The notes below the pieces were generated by a model. The model ran no database searches. It was not told the DNA's origin and worked only from the letters and a program-made list of their open reading frames with translations. A stretch of 64,000 nucleotides of DNA from an uncultured Bacilli bacterium (GTDB lineage Bacteria; Bacillota_I; Bacilli_A; ML615J-28; CAG-313): positions 1 to 64,000 of the forward strand of contig CATLBQ010000006.1 of assembly GCA_949879765.1 (NCBI GenBank), in the 5' to 3' direction. Shown here in pieces: positions 38,463-47,981 of this stretch; within the stretch, counting starts at the first letter, position 1; each line of letters opens with the position of its first letter. Made by a program: the position numbers and the translations under genes.

Positions 38463-41105
38463 ATGAATAAGATTGTACTGCTTGATGGGAATAGCATTAT
38501 GTTTCGAGCTTATTATGCCACTGCATATACAGGAAATTTAATGAAGACCAGTAATGATTTATATACCAATGCCATCTACGGATTTGTCAATATGATGCAT
38601 AAAATTTTAAGTATAGAAGGAATGACACATATTTTTGTTGCTTTTGATAAAGGAAAAAAAACATTCCGCCATCAAGCCTATGCTGAATATAAGGGGGGGC
38701 GTAAACCTATGCCTGAAGAATTTGCAATGCAAATTCCTTATATCAAAGAATATTTGCACATTTTAGGTGTAAAACAATGGGAAACAGATGAATATGAAGC
38801 AGATGATTTAATCGGTTCTATGTCAGAAAAGGTAAAAGATGCTTTTGATGAAGTCATTGTTATTTCAGGAGATAAAGATTTGTTACAACTGGTTCGTGAT
38901 AATGTGAAGGTGTTTTTAACCAAGAAGGGAATCACAGATTTAGAAGAATATAATATAGATAATTTTCAATCCATCATGGGATTTCAACCGCATCAAATGA
39001 CCGATTATAAGGGTTTGATTGGTGATAATTCTGATAATTTACCAGGGGTATCAGGAGTAGGTCCTAAAACAGCAGTTAAATTATTAGAACAATATCAATC
39101 TTTAGAGAATTTGGTTGCCCACCAAGAAGAACTTAAAGGAAAATTAAAAGATACGCTAGCTCAAGAAAAAGAGATTGCTCTGCGGACAAAGTCTTTAGCT
39201 ACCATTGCTATGGATGCGCCTATTGCATATACGATAGAAGACTTGCAATATAAGGGCGCCAATGTAGTAGAACTAAGAAGTTTTTATGAAACACTTGAAT
39301 TTCAATCTTTTATCAAAAAGATGAATTTGACAGAAGAAATCAAAGCAGAATCTCCAATTGAAGAAAAATGTCTGTATTACTATAATGAATTAGAACGAAC
39401 CCTAGTGGCTCTTGAACAACATGAACAATGGAGTATGGAAGTAGAACTTCAACAAGAAAATTATCATAAAGGGCATATACTAGGAATTGCTTTTTTCATC
39501 AACCAAATTGGATATTATTTAGATGAAAGTTATTTAAATGATATTCGTCTACAACATATCTTGGAAAGTCAAAAGACCATTTATACGATAGATAGCAAAA
39601 AGGTTTATGTTGCATTAGCAAAAAGAGGGATTTTTGTTGAATCATTTGCATTTGATTTTATTTTGGCCAGTTATGTGGTAGATCCCTCATATGGTGCACT
39701 AGAAATCAAAACAATGATGGAAAAATTTTTACCGACACGCTTTGCTTTTGTGGAAGAAATCTTCGGAAAAAAGAGTGTCTATGAGGTACCAGAAGAAAAA
39801 CAATATGCAACTTATATGATGGATAAAATCAGTTATTTAGAAGCATTAAAGGAAAAGATAGATTCTCTTTTAGCAGAAAGAAATCAAATAGCATTGTTAT
39901 ATGAAATTGAAATTCCATTAGCTGTCATTTTAGGAAAAGTCGAAATGGCAGGGTTTAGAGTGAGCAAGGAGCGCCTTCAAGAAATTGGTGTATATTTACA
40001 AGAACAAATTCATGAAAATGAACAAGCTATTGTTGCTTTAGCAGGTCATTCGTTTAATGTAGCTTCTCCTAAACAACTAGGTATAGTCTTGTTTGAAGAG
40101 ATGCATTTGGGAAAAGGGAAAAAAACAAAAACAGGATATTCTACTTCTGCGGAAGTATTAGAAGAACTGGCTAAAACCTATCCGATTGCTTCTTATGTAT
40201 TAGAGTATCGCAAATTTGCAAAGTTATATTCGACCTATGTCGTGGGATTGCTTGCGGAAACGACAGAAACTGATGACCATGTACATACTATCTTTAAACA
40301 ATCGTTAACATTAACCGGAAGACTTTCATCTACAGAACCCAATATTCAAAATATTCCGATTCGAACCGAGGAAGGAAGAATCATTCGGACAGCTTTTATT
40401 CCAAGTTGCAAGGAACATTATTTGTTAAGTGCAGATTATTCTCAAATTGAATTGCGGATTTTGGCTTCTTTATCTGGTTGTAAGGCAATGATTCAAGCCT
40501 TTAATGAAGGAATTGATCTACATGCTTTAACTGCATCCAAAGTATATAACATAGCATTAGATCAAGTGACAAAAGAACATAGAAGAGTAGCTAAAGCGGT
40601 TAATTTTGGTATTGTTTATGGAATGAGTGACTGGGGACTTGCTGAACAGTTACACATTTCACCATATGAAGCGTCGGATTTTATTCGCAAGTATTTTGAT
40701 ATCTATCCAGAAATCAAAACTTATTTGAATCAATGTGTAGAAGAGGCTAAAAAAACAGGTTACACAATAACCAAGTATCATCGAAGACGATATATGAAAG
40801 AAATCAATAGCAGTAATGCGGCACTGCGTAAGTTTTCAGAACGTGCCGCAATGAATGCACCTATTCAAGGTACAGCTGCTGATATTATGAAAATTGCTAT
40901 GATTAAAGTACAAGAAGAATTAGAAAAACATCATTTCAAAAGTAGAATTGTTGCGCAAGTTCATGATGAGTTGATATTAGATGTTGTTCCAGAAGAATTA
41001 GAAGCATTGAAAGTTATTGTCCCAGAAACCATGCAATCAGCAGTATCCATGGAAGTAAAATTTGTTGCTGAGGTGGCATATGGCAAAACATGGGATATGA
41101 AATAG
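38463..41105 (+). CDS. polA: DNA polymerase I
   Basis: 5'-3' exo domain (DGNSIMFRAYYA, GDKDLLQL) and PolA motifs (SADYSQIELRILA, VHDELILDV). Confidence 0.97.
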   Translation: MNKIVLLDGNSIMFRAYYATAYTGNLMKTSNDLYTNAIYGFVNMMHKILSIEGMTHIFVAFDKGKKTFRHQAYAEYKGGRKPMPEEFAMQIPYIKEYLHILGVKQWETDEYEADDLIGSMSEKVKDAFDEVIVISGDKDLLQLVRDNVKVFLTKKGITDLEEYNIDNFQSIMGFQPHQMTDYKGLIGDNSDNLPGVSGVGPKTAVKLLEQYQSLENLVAHQEELKGKLKDTLAQEKEIALRTKSLATIAMDAPIAYTIEDLQYKGANVVELRSFYETLEFQSFIKKMNLTEEIKAESPIEEKCLYYYNELERTLVALEQHEQWSMEVELQQENYHKGHILGIAFFINQIGYYLDESYLNDIRLQHILESQKTIYTIDSKKVYVALAKRGIFVESFAFDFILASYVVDPSYGALEIKTMMEKFLPTRFAFVEEIFGKKSVYEVPEEKQYATYMMDKISYLEALKEKIDSLLAERNQIALLYEIEIPLAVILGKVEMAGFRVSKERLQEIGVYLQEQIHENEQAIVALAGHSFNVASPKQLGIVLFEEMHLGKGKKTKTGYSTSAEVLEELAKTYPIASYVLEYRKFAKLYSTYVVGLLAETTETDDHVHTIFKQSLTLTGRLSSTEPNIQNIPIRTEEGRIIRTAFIPSCKEHYLLSADYSQIELRILASLSGCKAMIQAFNEGIDLHALTASKVYNIALDQVTKEHRRVAKAVNFGIVYGMSDWGLAEQLHISPYEASDFIRKYFDIYPEIKTYLNQCVEEAKKTGYTITKYHRRRYMKEINSSNAALRKFSERAAMNAPIQGTAADIMKIAMIKVQEELEKHHFKSRIVAQVHDELILDVVPEELEALKVIVPETMQSAVSMEVKFVAEVAYGKTWDMK

Positions 41106-41112
41106 GTGAATT

Positions 41113-42546
41113 ATGCCAGAATTGCCAGAAGTAGAAACTGTCCGAAGAACACTTGCGTATCAAATTCTCGGAAAAACGATAACGGATGTTGCAGTATACT
41201 ATGCACCAATGATTGAAAATATTGAGCAAAATCAGTTTATTGAAAAATTAAAACATGAAACGTTTCGAAAAATAGAAAGATATGGAAAATATTTACTATT
41301 TATTTTGGATCATTACACATTGATATCCCATTTGAGAATGGAAGGAAAATACTTTTTAAAATCGATAGATGAACCTAGAAATAAACATGAACACGTTGTA
41401 TTTACCCTAGATAATCAAATTAGTTTTAGATATCATGATACACGTAAGTTTGGTAAAATGGCTTTACTTGCGTCAACAAATTTAATCGAAGTCATGCAAT
41501 ATCCGCCACTTGCGAAACTAGCCAAGGAAGCCACTGATCCTGGTTTTACCAAAGAAGAATTGTATGCACGCCTTCAACATACACAAGTAGCAATCAAAAC
41601 AGCATTACTGAATCAAGAGGTGATTTGTGGTATGGGAAATATTTATGTGGATGAAGTATTGTTTTTAAGTAAAATTCATCCAGAAACCATATCCACTTGC
41701 TTAACAATAGAAGATGCTTCACATATTTTAGAAAATGCTCACTTGGTTTTGGCAAAAGCAATTCAAGCAGGTGGAACAACAATTCGCAGTTATACAAGTA
41801 GTTTAGGGGTAACAGGATTATTCCAATTAGAATTACTGGTACATCAACAGGAAAAAAATCCTTGTTCAATTTGTCAAACAACAATCCAAAAAATCAAAGT
41901 GGGTGGAAGGGGGACATATTATTGTCCTCTTTGTCAGATAAAAAAAAGGCCCAAAATCATTGGTATTACGGGATCGATTGCAACGGGCAAGACAACAGTA
42001 ACGCAGTATCTACGAACCCTTGGCTATAAAGTCATTGATGCAGATGAAATTGTAGCAGAACATAAAGCAATAGGTAGGGCAATTTATAATGTATTAACTG
42101 GTGAGTATGGTAGGAAAATACTGCTTGATAATGGAGAAATAGATGATAGACAATTGGCTAAACTTATTTTTGAAAATGAAGAAAATAGACTGAAAATCAA
42201 TCAAATGGTTCATCCGATTGTGCAGCAAAAAGCTCTTCAAAGCATTTATCGAATGACTGATTCTTTTGTATTCTTGAGTGTTCCATTATTGTTTGAGGCA
42301 GGATTTGATGCACTATGTGATCAAATTGTAGTTGTTTATGCAGAAGATGAAATCCAACTTGAACGACTGATGAAGCGCAACCAGTTATCGAAAGAAGAAG
42401 CCAAGCAACGGATTCAAACACAACTATCTCAACAAGAAAAATGTCAAAAGGCAGACTATATCATTGATAATTCAAGAGATTTGTGTTATACTATAGAACA
42501 AATAAACGAAATGATAAAAGAGGTGAAACAACATTATGGCCATTAG
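41113..42546 (+). CDS. mutM-coaE: Fusion of formamidopyrimidine-DNA glycosylase (MutM/Fpg) and dephospho-CoA kinase (CoaE)
   Basis: N-terminal PELPEVETVRRTL..., zinc finger CSICQ...YYCPLCQ, then IKKRPKIIGITGSIATGKTTV P-loop and CoaE core in one uninterrupted ORF. Confidence 0.93.
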   Translation: MPELPEVETVRRTLAYQILGKTITDVAVYYAPMIENIEQNQFIEKLKHETFRKIERYGKYLLFILDHYTLISHLRMEGKYFLKSIDEPRNKHEHVVFTLDNQISFRYHDTRKFGKMALLASTNLIEVMQYPPLAKLAKEATDPGFTKEELYARLQHTQVAIKTALLNQEVICGMGNIYVDEVLFLSKIHPETISTCLTIEDASHILENAHLVLAKAIQAGGTTIRSYTSSLGVTGLFQLELLVHQQEKNPCSICQTTIQKIKVGGRGTYYCPLCQIKKRPKIIGITGSIATGKTTVTQYLRTLGYKVIDADEIVAEHKAIGRAIYNVLTGEYGRKILLDNGEIDDRQLAKLIFENEENRLKINQMVHPIVQQKALQSIYRMTDSFVFLSVPLLFEAGFDALCDQIVVVYAEDEIQLERLMKRNQLSKEEAKQRIQTQLSQQEKCQKADYIIDNSRDLCYTIEQINEMIKEVKQHYGH

Positions 42547-42907
42547 TGATATGTTTAGAAATAATTTTGAGACGTCTAGTATAAGTAGTAACCCTAAATT
42601 AAGAACAAGGTATTATGGAAATGATTTGCAAACCACGCAACTGCGCGTAACAAATGTACTTAAAAATGCAGGTTTTCAAATGATTCATGTCGATAATTAT
42701 TATCATGAACTTTTATTTGAAGGGAAAAAAAAGCAAGTCATTGTCACTTTATCTGAAATGGGGTTATATGAAACTGGGGTGTTATTGAAGGTGAATACAC
42801 ATTATTTTCTTCCCTTAGGAAGAGGAATCCAATTGATTCAATCGATTTATGATGCCATAGATAAGGTATTAACTTTAAAAAGTAAGGGATATCATGATGA
42901 ACAATAA
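42536..42907 (+). CDS. Uncharacterised protein in polA-dnaI operon
   Basis: 123 aa; start overlaps coaE end, end overlaps dnaB start. Confidence 0.7.
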   Translation: MAISDMFRNNFETSSISSNPKLRTRYYGNDLQTTQLRVTNVLKNAGFQMIHVDNYYHELLFEGKKKQVIVTLSEMGLYETGVLLKVNTHYFLPLGRGIQLIQSIYDAIDKVLTLKSKGYHDEQ

Positions 42908-44198
42908 TTATCCATTATCACATTTAAGTGATTTTGAAGTGATGATAGTTGCCCCATTATCAAATTATGATCAGAAAATATTGTTACAACTCTATATGCC
43001 AATAGTAGGGGATAAGGTAATTTCGTTATATCAAGCTTTATATTCTTTAGTTGCAGAGGGGTGTAATGAATCAAACATCGAACAACATGAAAAGATCGTT
43101 CGTTTGATGCATCTACGTTCTATTGAACGATTTTCAGATATTCGCAATAAACTAGAAGCGATTGGACTAATGGATACGTATTATAGTGACAATTTATATG
43201 TTTATGTGATGAAAAAACCATTAGATGGTATTGCTTTTTTTGAAAATGTAGAATTAGCCACTTTACTAGAATATCAAATTGGTTATGAGGCTTACTTTAA
43301 AACATATTGTGAATTTGTCATGAGAAAATTGGATTTGAGTAAGTTTGAATGTATCAATCATCCCTTTGATGATGTATTTGAACTAGAGTTGTCTGATCGT
43401 ATTTTTGTTTCACAACAACTATTTACAGGGAAGAATAATGGAATTACGCTTTCAGATAAGGCATTTGATTATGCCTATTTTAGCGTTTTGCTGAGTGCTC
43501 ATGATGTAATCAAACCAGAAGTATTAACAGATCAACAATTTATTGATACCATTACAAGATACAGTTTTTTGTATCAACTTTCCCCTGATGAAATGAAAGA
43601 TGTAGTGATTTTATCCTGTAATGAGAAAAAAGAGGTCGATTTAAAAGAAATTGCAACTTATGCCAAAAAGGCATATGAAAAAAAAGGAAAGAAGTTAGGG
43701 GTTATTCCCAAAACAACAATTCATCCTGCCGCAGGAGAAAATGCGAAACTCATTCAGTTTTTAGAATCGGCTAGTCCTAATGAGTTTGTAAAACAAAAAA
43801 CAGGGATTGCATTAACTGCTTCAGAAATTGATATGTTTGATCAATTATTAAAAGATACAGGCATGGGTATTGGGGTATTGAATGTGATGATTGGTTATGT
43901 GCTAGAAGGTTTGGAAGGTCAAATCCCTAGTTATAATTATTTTTTAAAAATCATTCATACTTGGAAAAGAGCAAAGGTGAAATCTACTTTAGATGCTATT
44001 CACTATATCCAGAAAAAGCCCACTTCATCAGGTTATAAAGGAAAGCCAACAAAAGGTGTGCCTGTTTGGTATGAAGATTATCAAAAAGGTATTTTAGAAA
44101 CAAAGCCAGCTGAGACACTTGCACCAACAACAAGTCAACTAGACGAATTAGATGACTTCTTTAATCCGAATAAAAAAGAGGAGAATAAAAATGAATAA
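42894..44198 (+). CDS. dnaB: Replication initiation/membrane attachment protein DnaB (Bacillus-type, DnaD-domain)
   Basis: N-terminal DnaB2-like region; C-terminal DnaD-like VLNVMIGYVLEG..PSYNYFLKIIHTWKRAKVKS; followed by dnaI. Confidence 0.88.
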   Translation: MMNNNYPLSHLSDFEVMIVAPLSNYDQKILLQLYMPIVGDKVISLYQALYSLVAEGCNESNIEQHEKIVRLMHLRSIERFSDIRNKLEAIGLMDTYYSDNLYVYVMKKPLDGIAFFENVELATLLEYQIGYEAYFKTYCEFVMRKLDLSKFECINHPFDDVFELELSDRIFVSQQLFTGKNNGITLSDKAFDYAYFSVLLSAHDVIKPEVLTDQQFIDTITRYSFLYQLSPDEMKDVVILSCNEKKEVDLKEIATYAKKAYEKKGKKLGVIPKTTIHPAAGENAKLIQFLESASPNEFVKQKTGIALTASEIDMFDQLLKDTGMGIGVLNVMIGYVLEGLEGQIPSYNYFLKIIHTWKRAKVKSTLDAIHYIQKKPTSSGYKGKPTKGVPVWYEDYQKGILETKPAETLAPTTSQLDELDDFFNPNKKEENKNE

Positions 44199-45057
44199 TA
44201 GTCGCAATACATTGTTACAAAAAGTACTAAAAGATGATACCATTCGACAAATGGTCAATCAAAATAAACTCAGTTTAGAGGAAGTAGATAAAGATTTAAA
44301 TGTTTTATTGGCCTATATGCTCAAGAAGGAAAAATGTCATCATTGCCAATCTTTATCACAATGTACACAAAATAGTCGTGGCTATCAACCAGAGATTAGT
44401 TATAATGCGATTCATTTTGAATTAAATTATGTTCCTTGTGCTTATCAACAGATTCGTCAAAACGAGCAATTGAAAGAAAATCATTTGATTTTATTGTCTT
44501 GTTCTTTTCAAATGTTCAATTTTGACCAAATTTATATTAACGAAAAACGGAAAAAAGTATTGGCATCCATCAAAACATGTATCAGTAAATATGAGCAAAA
44601 TGAACCAGTAAAAGGAATCTTTCTTCATGGTACATATGGGTGTGGGAAAACCTATTTATTAGCGTATTTAGCAAAACGATTTTCTGAAGCTGGTCATCAA
44701 GTTATCTTTGCTTATTACCCTGATTTGGTTCGTTCTATTAAAAGTGCCATTGGAAGTGGTGATTTAGAAAACTTTATTGAAGAGTTAAAACATGTTGAAA
44801 TTTTAATTTTAGATGATTTTGGTGGAGAAACAAGTAGCAGTTTCATCCGTGATGAAGTTTTAGGTGCCATTCTTCAAGAAAGAATGACAAAAAAATCACT
44901 CACCTTTATGAGCTCTAATTTGGATGCAGCATTGTTACTTGAACATCTAAAAGAAGGAAGTAAAGATGTAGATGTACTCAAGGCCGCTAGAATATATGAA
45001 CGCATTCGTACTTTAATGGAATTCATTGAATTGAATGATCAAAATTATCGAGACTAA
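44191..45057 (+). CDS. dnaI: Primosomal protein / helicase loader DnaI
   Basis: Walker A GTYGCGKTYLL, Walker B LILDDFGGE, N-terminal Cys cluster CHHCQSLSQC. Confidence 0.94.
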   Translation: MNNSRNTLLQKVLKDDTIRQMVNQNKLSLEEVDKDLNVLLAYMLKKEKCHHCQSLSQCTQNSRGYQPEISYNAIHFELNYVPCAYQQIRQNEQLKENHLILLSCSFQMFNFDQIYINEKRKKVLASIKTCISKYEQNEPVKGIFLHGTYGCGKTYLLAYLAKRFSEAGHQVIFAYYPDLVRSIKSAIGSGDLENFIEELKHVEILILDDFGGETSSSFIRDEVLGAILQERMTKKSLTFMSSNLDAALLLEHLKEGSKDVDVLKAARIYERIRTLMEFIELNDQNYRD

Positions 45058-45139
45058 AAGAAGAAATGAAAAAAGGTATTGAAAAAAAATATTTCTAGTA
45101 GTATAATAAAGTGCAAATTAAAAATAGAAAGGAAAGATT

Positions 45140-47632
45140 ATGAAGAAAAGATATTTTATTTTGTGTATCGCAATGACATTGGGACTTTTTTTGGTATCTT
45201 GTCAAAAGAAGGTCAAGGTCACATTCGGTAGTGAAGGTGGAACCGCTGTTTCAGCTGTTGAGACGAAAAAAGGTACCACTATTCAAGCACCAGCTAGTCC
45301 AACTCGTGAAGGATATGTTTTTTTGTACTGGACTTTAAATGGTGAAAAATTTGATTTTTCGACAAAAATCAATGATAACATAACGCTACTTGCCAAGTGG
45401 CAAGATGAATCTGTTCTTCCAGCAATGCCTACACCAACGCATGTTAGGGTAGAAGAAGGCATAGTAAAATGGGATGCGGTTGAAAATGCAGGAGGATATG
45501 TGGTATATGTAGATGGCGTTTCTCATACAGTGAGTACCAACCAATATCCTTTAGGAAATGTCGAAAGTGCAACAATCTCTGTTGTAACGTTACCTAAAAC
45601 GACTGAGTATAAGAAGTCTGTTGCATCAGAAGAGATCCATTATGTTATGGGGCCATCTGAAGCAGAAGTTATGGCTTGTATGGCAGCATTTGGTTTAGAT
45701 GAAACAAGAGTAAACGATGCCACTGTACTTGCGTATGCTTTGAAAAAATATGGTCTAACTATCCAAGAAGTACAAACTATGATGAATGCTGGGGAAGAAG
45801 GAATTCTTCAAGTTTTAGAAAGCAAAAAATTAAATGCTTACCTTGCCTTTGGTCTAATCTACCTGGATATGAATATGCGTTATCAAATCACCAGCAATCA
45901 AGCTGGATTAGAAATGGATTTGACCGAAGCAGAAAAACAAAGTATGCAACAATTGTTTGATACCCTTGTTCAAAGTGGAGCATACACTTCGACTGTTTCA
46001 TCTGTATTTGATGATGATTTATTTATGAATCTGGTTGCACCAAATCTCCTCTTTTCTTTTAGTACTGGCAATGTGTCTTTTAATCCTATTTTGACTTTAG
46101 CATCACAAGCAACTTCAGGTATGATGCCTTATCAAATGAGAAGAAATGGCGAAACAATCACCTTTATAAGTGAAATATTTGAAAAAACATATAGCCTTGA
46201 TTTAGATGAAATTGAAGGTCTGTTGTATGCGGCACTTGGTATGGATGATTATAATACGCTATATTTGTTCTATCAAAAACAACAATCGGTAATTGCTCAA
46301 ATTGCTTATGAAAAAGCCCTAAATGCCCTTGAAGAAAAAGATGGCGCATTAGATGCATATTTGGAACAACATTTAGAAGCCCTAACTACTTTTGTAAGTA
46401 AAAGTTATACCAAGTCAAAAACATTGTTTATGGCTGTTCCTCAATTGGTTGGTTTAGTTCAACAATTGCCAAATATAACGGATAGTACAGAATTTTTAGC
46501 TACACTCAATCAAATTTTAATTTTGAAAAATCAAATGGTTGATGTTGTTAAATCTATTTTGCCTACAGAAACAGAACTGGTTGTCCTCAATGATTTATTC
46601 AATGTCTTCCCTTATGAGGCACTATTCATCAGTATGAATCCAACTCTTTCTAGAATGATGGAAGATATTTCTTTGGAAATGACAAAAGAGGATGTAGCAG
46701 CTATTGTGGATGTCCTTGATTTTATCAAAAAAATTGATAACAAACATTATGATTTGATGGCAATGATTCAATATTTTGTTTTTGGCGATGCAACCAAAGA
46801 AGATGTGGCAATGGCAGAAGTAGGTAAGTTCATGCAGGATTTATCTGTTTTGATATTGGGAAATATTCAAATGAATGGAGGACAAATTGACGCTTATTTG
46901 GATGCGATTCTTGATAAATTAAATACACTACCTATGGATGTTCCGTCTGCTTTTAGCCTATTTTTTGGATTTGAGTTAGATAAAACGGTATTAAAAGAAT
47001 TAGTAGATGAAGTTGTAGTATTGATGAGAACTTTCTCTAAGGTAGAAGTAGATGAGGCATTTATGATTGCCTTTATCACCAATATTATCAATGGAAATAC
47101 ACCAAGTACAGAAGAAATGATGTATGTATTAGAAATTGTATCTCCGGTTCTATTTGATTATATTGATGCATATTATATTGCAACACACGAAAAATATATT
47201 AAGGGAGCTTTGTTCAGCCTAACTTATGGCAATCTTCCTGAAGGTATAACAGTAGATCAAATCTATCAAACCATTTTTGAACATTTTGATGGATTTAAAG
47301 CATATGTACGCTTGCTATTACAAAATCAAATGATTCTATCTAGTGGTGCTACTGATGGAGAAAAAATTTGTTTAGAAAACTATTTGGCCTTTGTTCAAAA
47401 CACCAAGGCAGTAGAAGATGTTAAAGCCGTTTTAGAAATGGTATCCGCATTACAAGGTGTAGATGTAAATGAAAATGACGGATACATATTCTTAAACAAT
47501 CAGCCTGCACAACAAATTCAAGATGCCCTAAATATCTTGGCAAAAGAAACCCCTACGGATGAAGAATTGATGCAATTAGAAACATTACTTCTTTTATTGT
47601 CAATTCGAGAGTATACACCAGGAATAGAATAA
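45140..47632 (+). CDS. Large lipoprotein with N-terminal InlB B-repeat and Fn3-like region and long unknown helical region
   Basis: Lipobox FLVSC; GYVFLYWTLNGEKFDFSTKINDNITLLAKW repeat; VRVEEGIVKWDAVENAGGYVVYVDG. Confidence 0.75.
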   Translation: MKKRYFILCIAMTLGLFLVSCQKKVKVTFGSEGGTAVSAVETKKGTTIQAPASPTREGYVFLYWTLNGEKFDFSTKINDNITLLAKWQDESVLPAMPTPTHVRVEEGIVKWDAVENAGGYVVYVDGVSHTVSTNQYPLGNVESATISVVTLPKTTEYKKSVASEEIHYVMGPSEAEVMACMAAFGLDETRVNDATVLAYALKKYGLTIQEVQTMMNAGEEGILQVLESKKLNAYLAFGLIYLDMNMRYQITSNQAGLEMDLTEAEKQSMQQLFDTLVQSGAYTSTVSSVFDDDLFMNLVAPNLLFSFSTGNVSFNPILTLASQATSGMMPYQMRRNGETITFISEIFEKTYSLDLDEIEGLLYAALGMDDYNTLYLFYQKQQSVIAQIAYEKALNALEEKDGALDAYLEQHLEALTTFVSKSYTKSKTLFMAVPQLVGLVQQLPNITDSTEFLATLNQILILKNQMVDVVKSILPTETELVVLNDLFNVFPYEALFISMNPTLSRMMEDISLEMTKEDVAAIVDVLDFIKKIDNKHYDLMAMIQYFVFGDATKEDVAMAEVGKFMQDLSVLILGNIQMNGGQIDAYLDAILDKLNTLPMDVPSAFSLFFGFELDKTVLKELVDEVVVLMRTFSKVEVDEAFMIAFITNIINGNTPSTEEMMYVLEIVSPVLFDYIDAYYIATHEKYIKGALFSLTYGNLPEGITVDQIYQTIFEHFDGFKAYVRLLLQNQMILSSGATDGEKICLENYLAFVQNTKAVEDVKAVLEMVSALQGVDVNENDGYIFLNNQPAQQIQDALNILAKETPTDEELMQLETLLLLLSIREYTPGIE

Positions 47633-47696
47633 AGTATTCATTTTTACTGAAAAAAATAATATGTTATGGTATAATATAAAATAGTTAAAATGATAT

Positions 47697-47965
47697 AAAG
47701 ACAAAGAACAGGATACGATAGTTAGAACCGAATTGATGAGTGAGGTTGGATAGTGGAAACAACTCAATGACGCCTAATTGTTACTCCCTGGGAGTTGCTG
47801 CTAGAAATAACAGACGTTGTTTTCCCGCGTTAAGGGAGGAAAGTTGCAAAGAGAGAAATCTTTGAACTAAGGTGGTACCGCGCGAAGCAATTCAAAAGCC
47901 GTTGCTTTTTCGTCCTTAGAAAAACGTGTATATAGGCACGTTCTTCTAAGGCTTTTATTTTTTAG
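47697..47965 (+). ncRNA. T-box leader of thrS
   Basis: T-box sequence AAGGTGGTACCGCG (47869-47882) and downstream terminator CCTTAGAAAAACGTG...CACGTTCTTCTAAGGCTTTTATTTTTT. Confidence 0.95.
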
Positions 47966-47981
47966 AAAAGGAGAAAATAAA

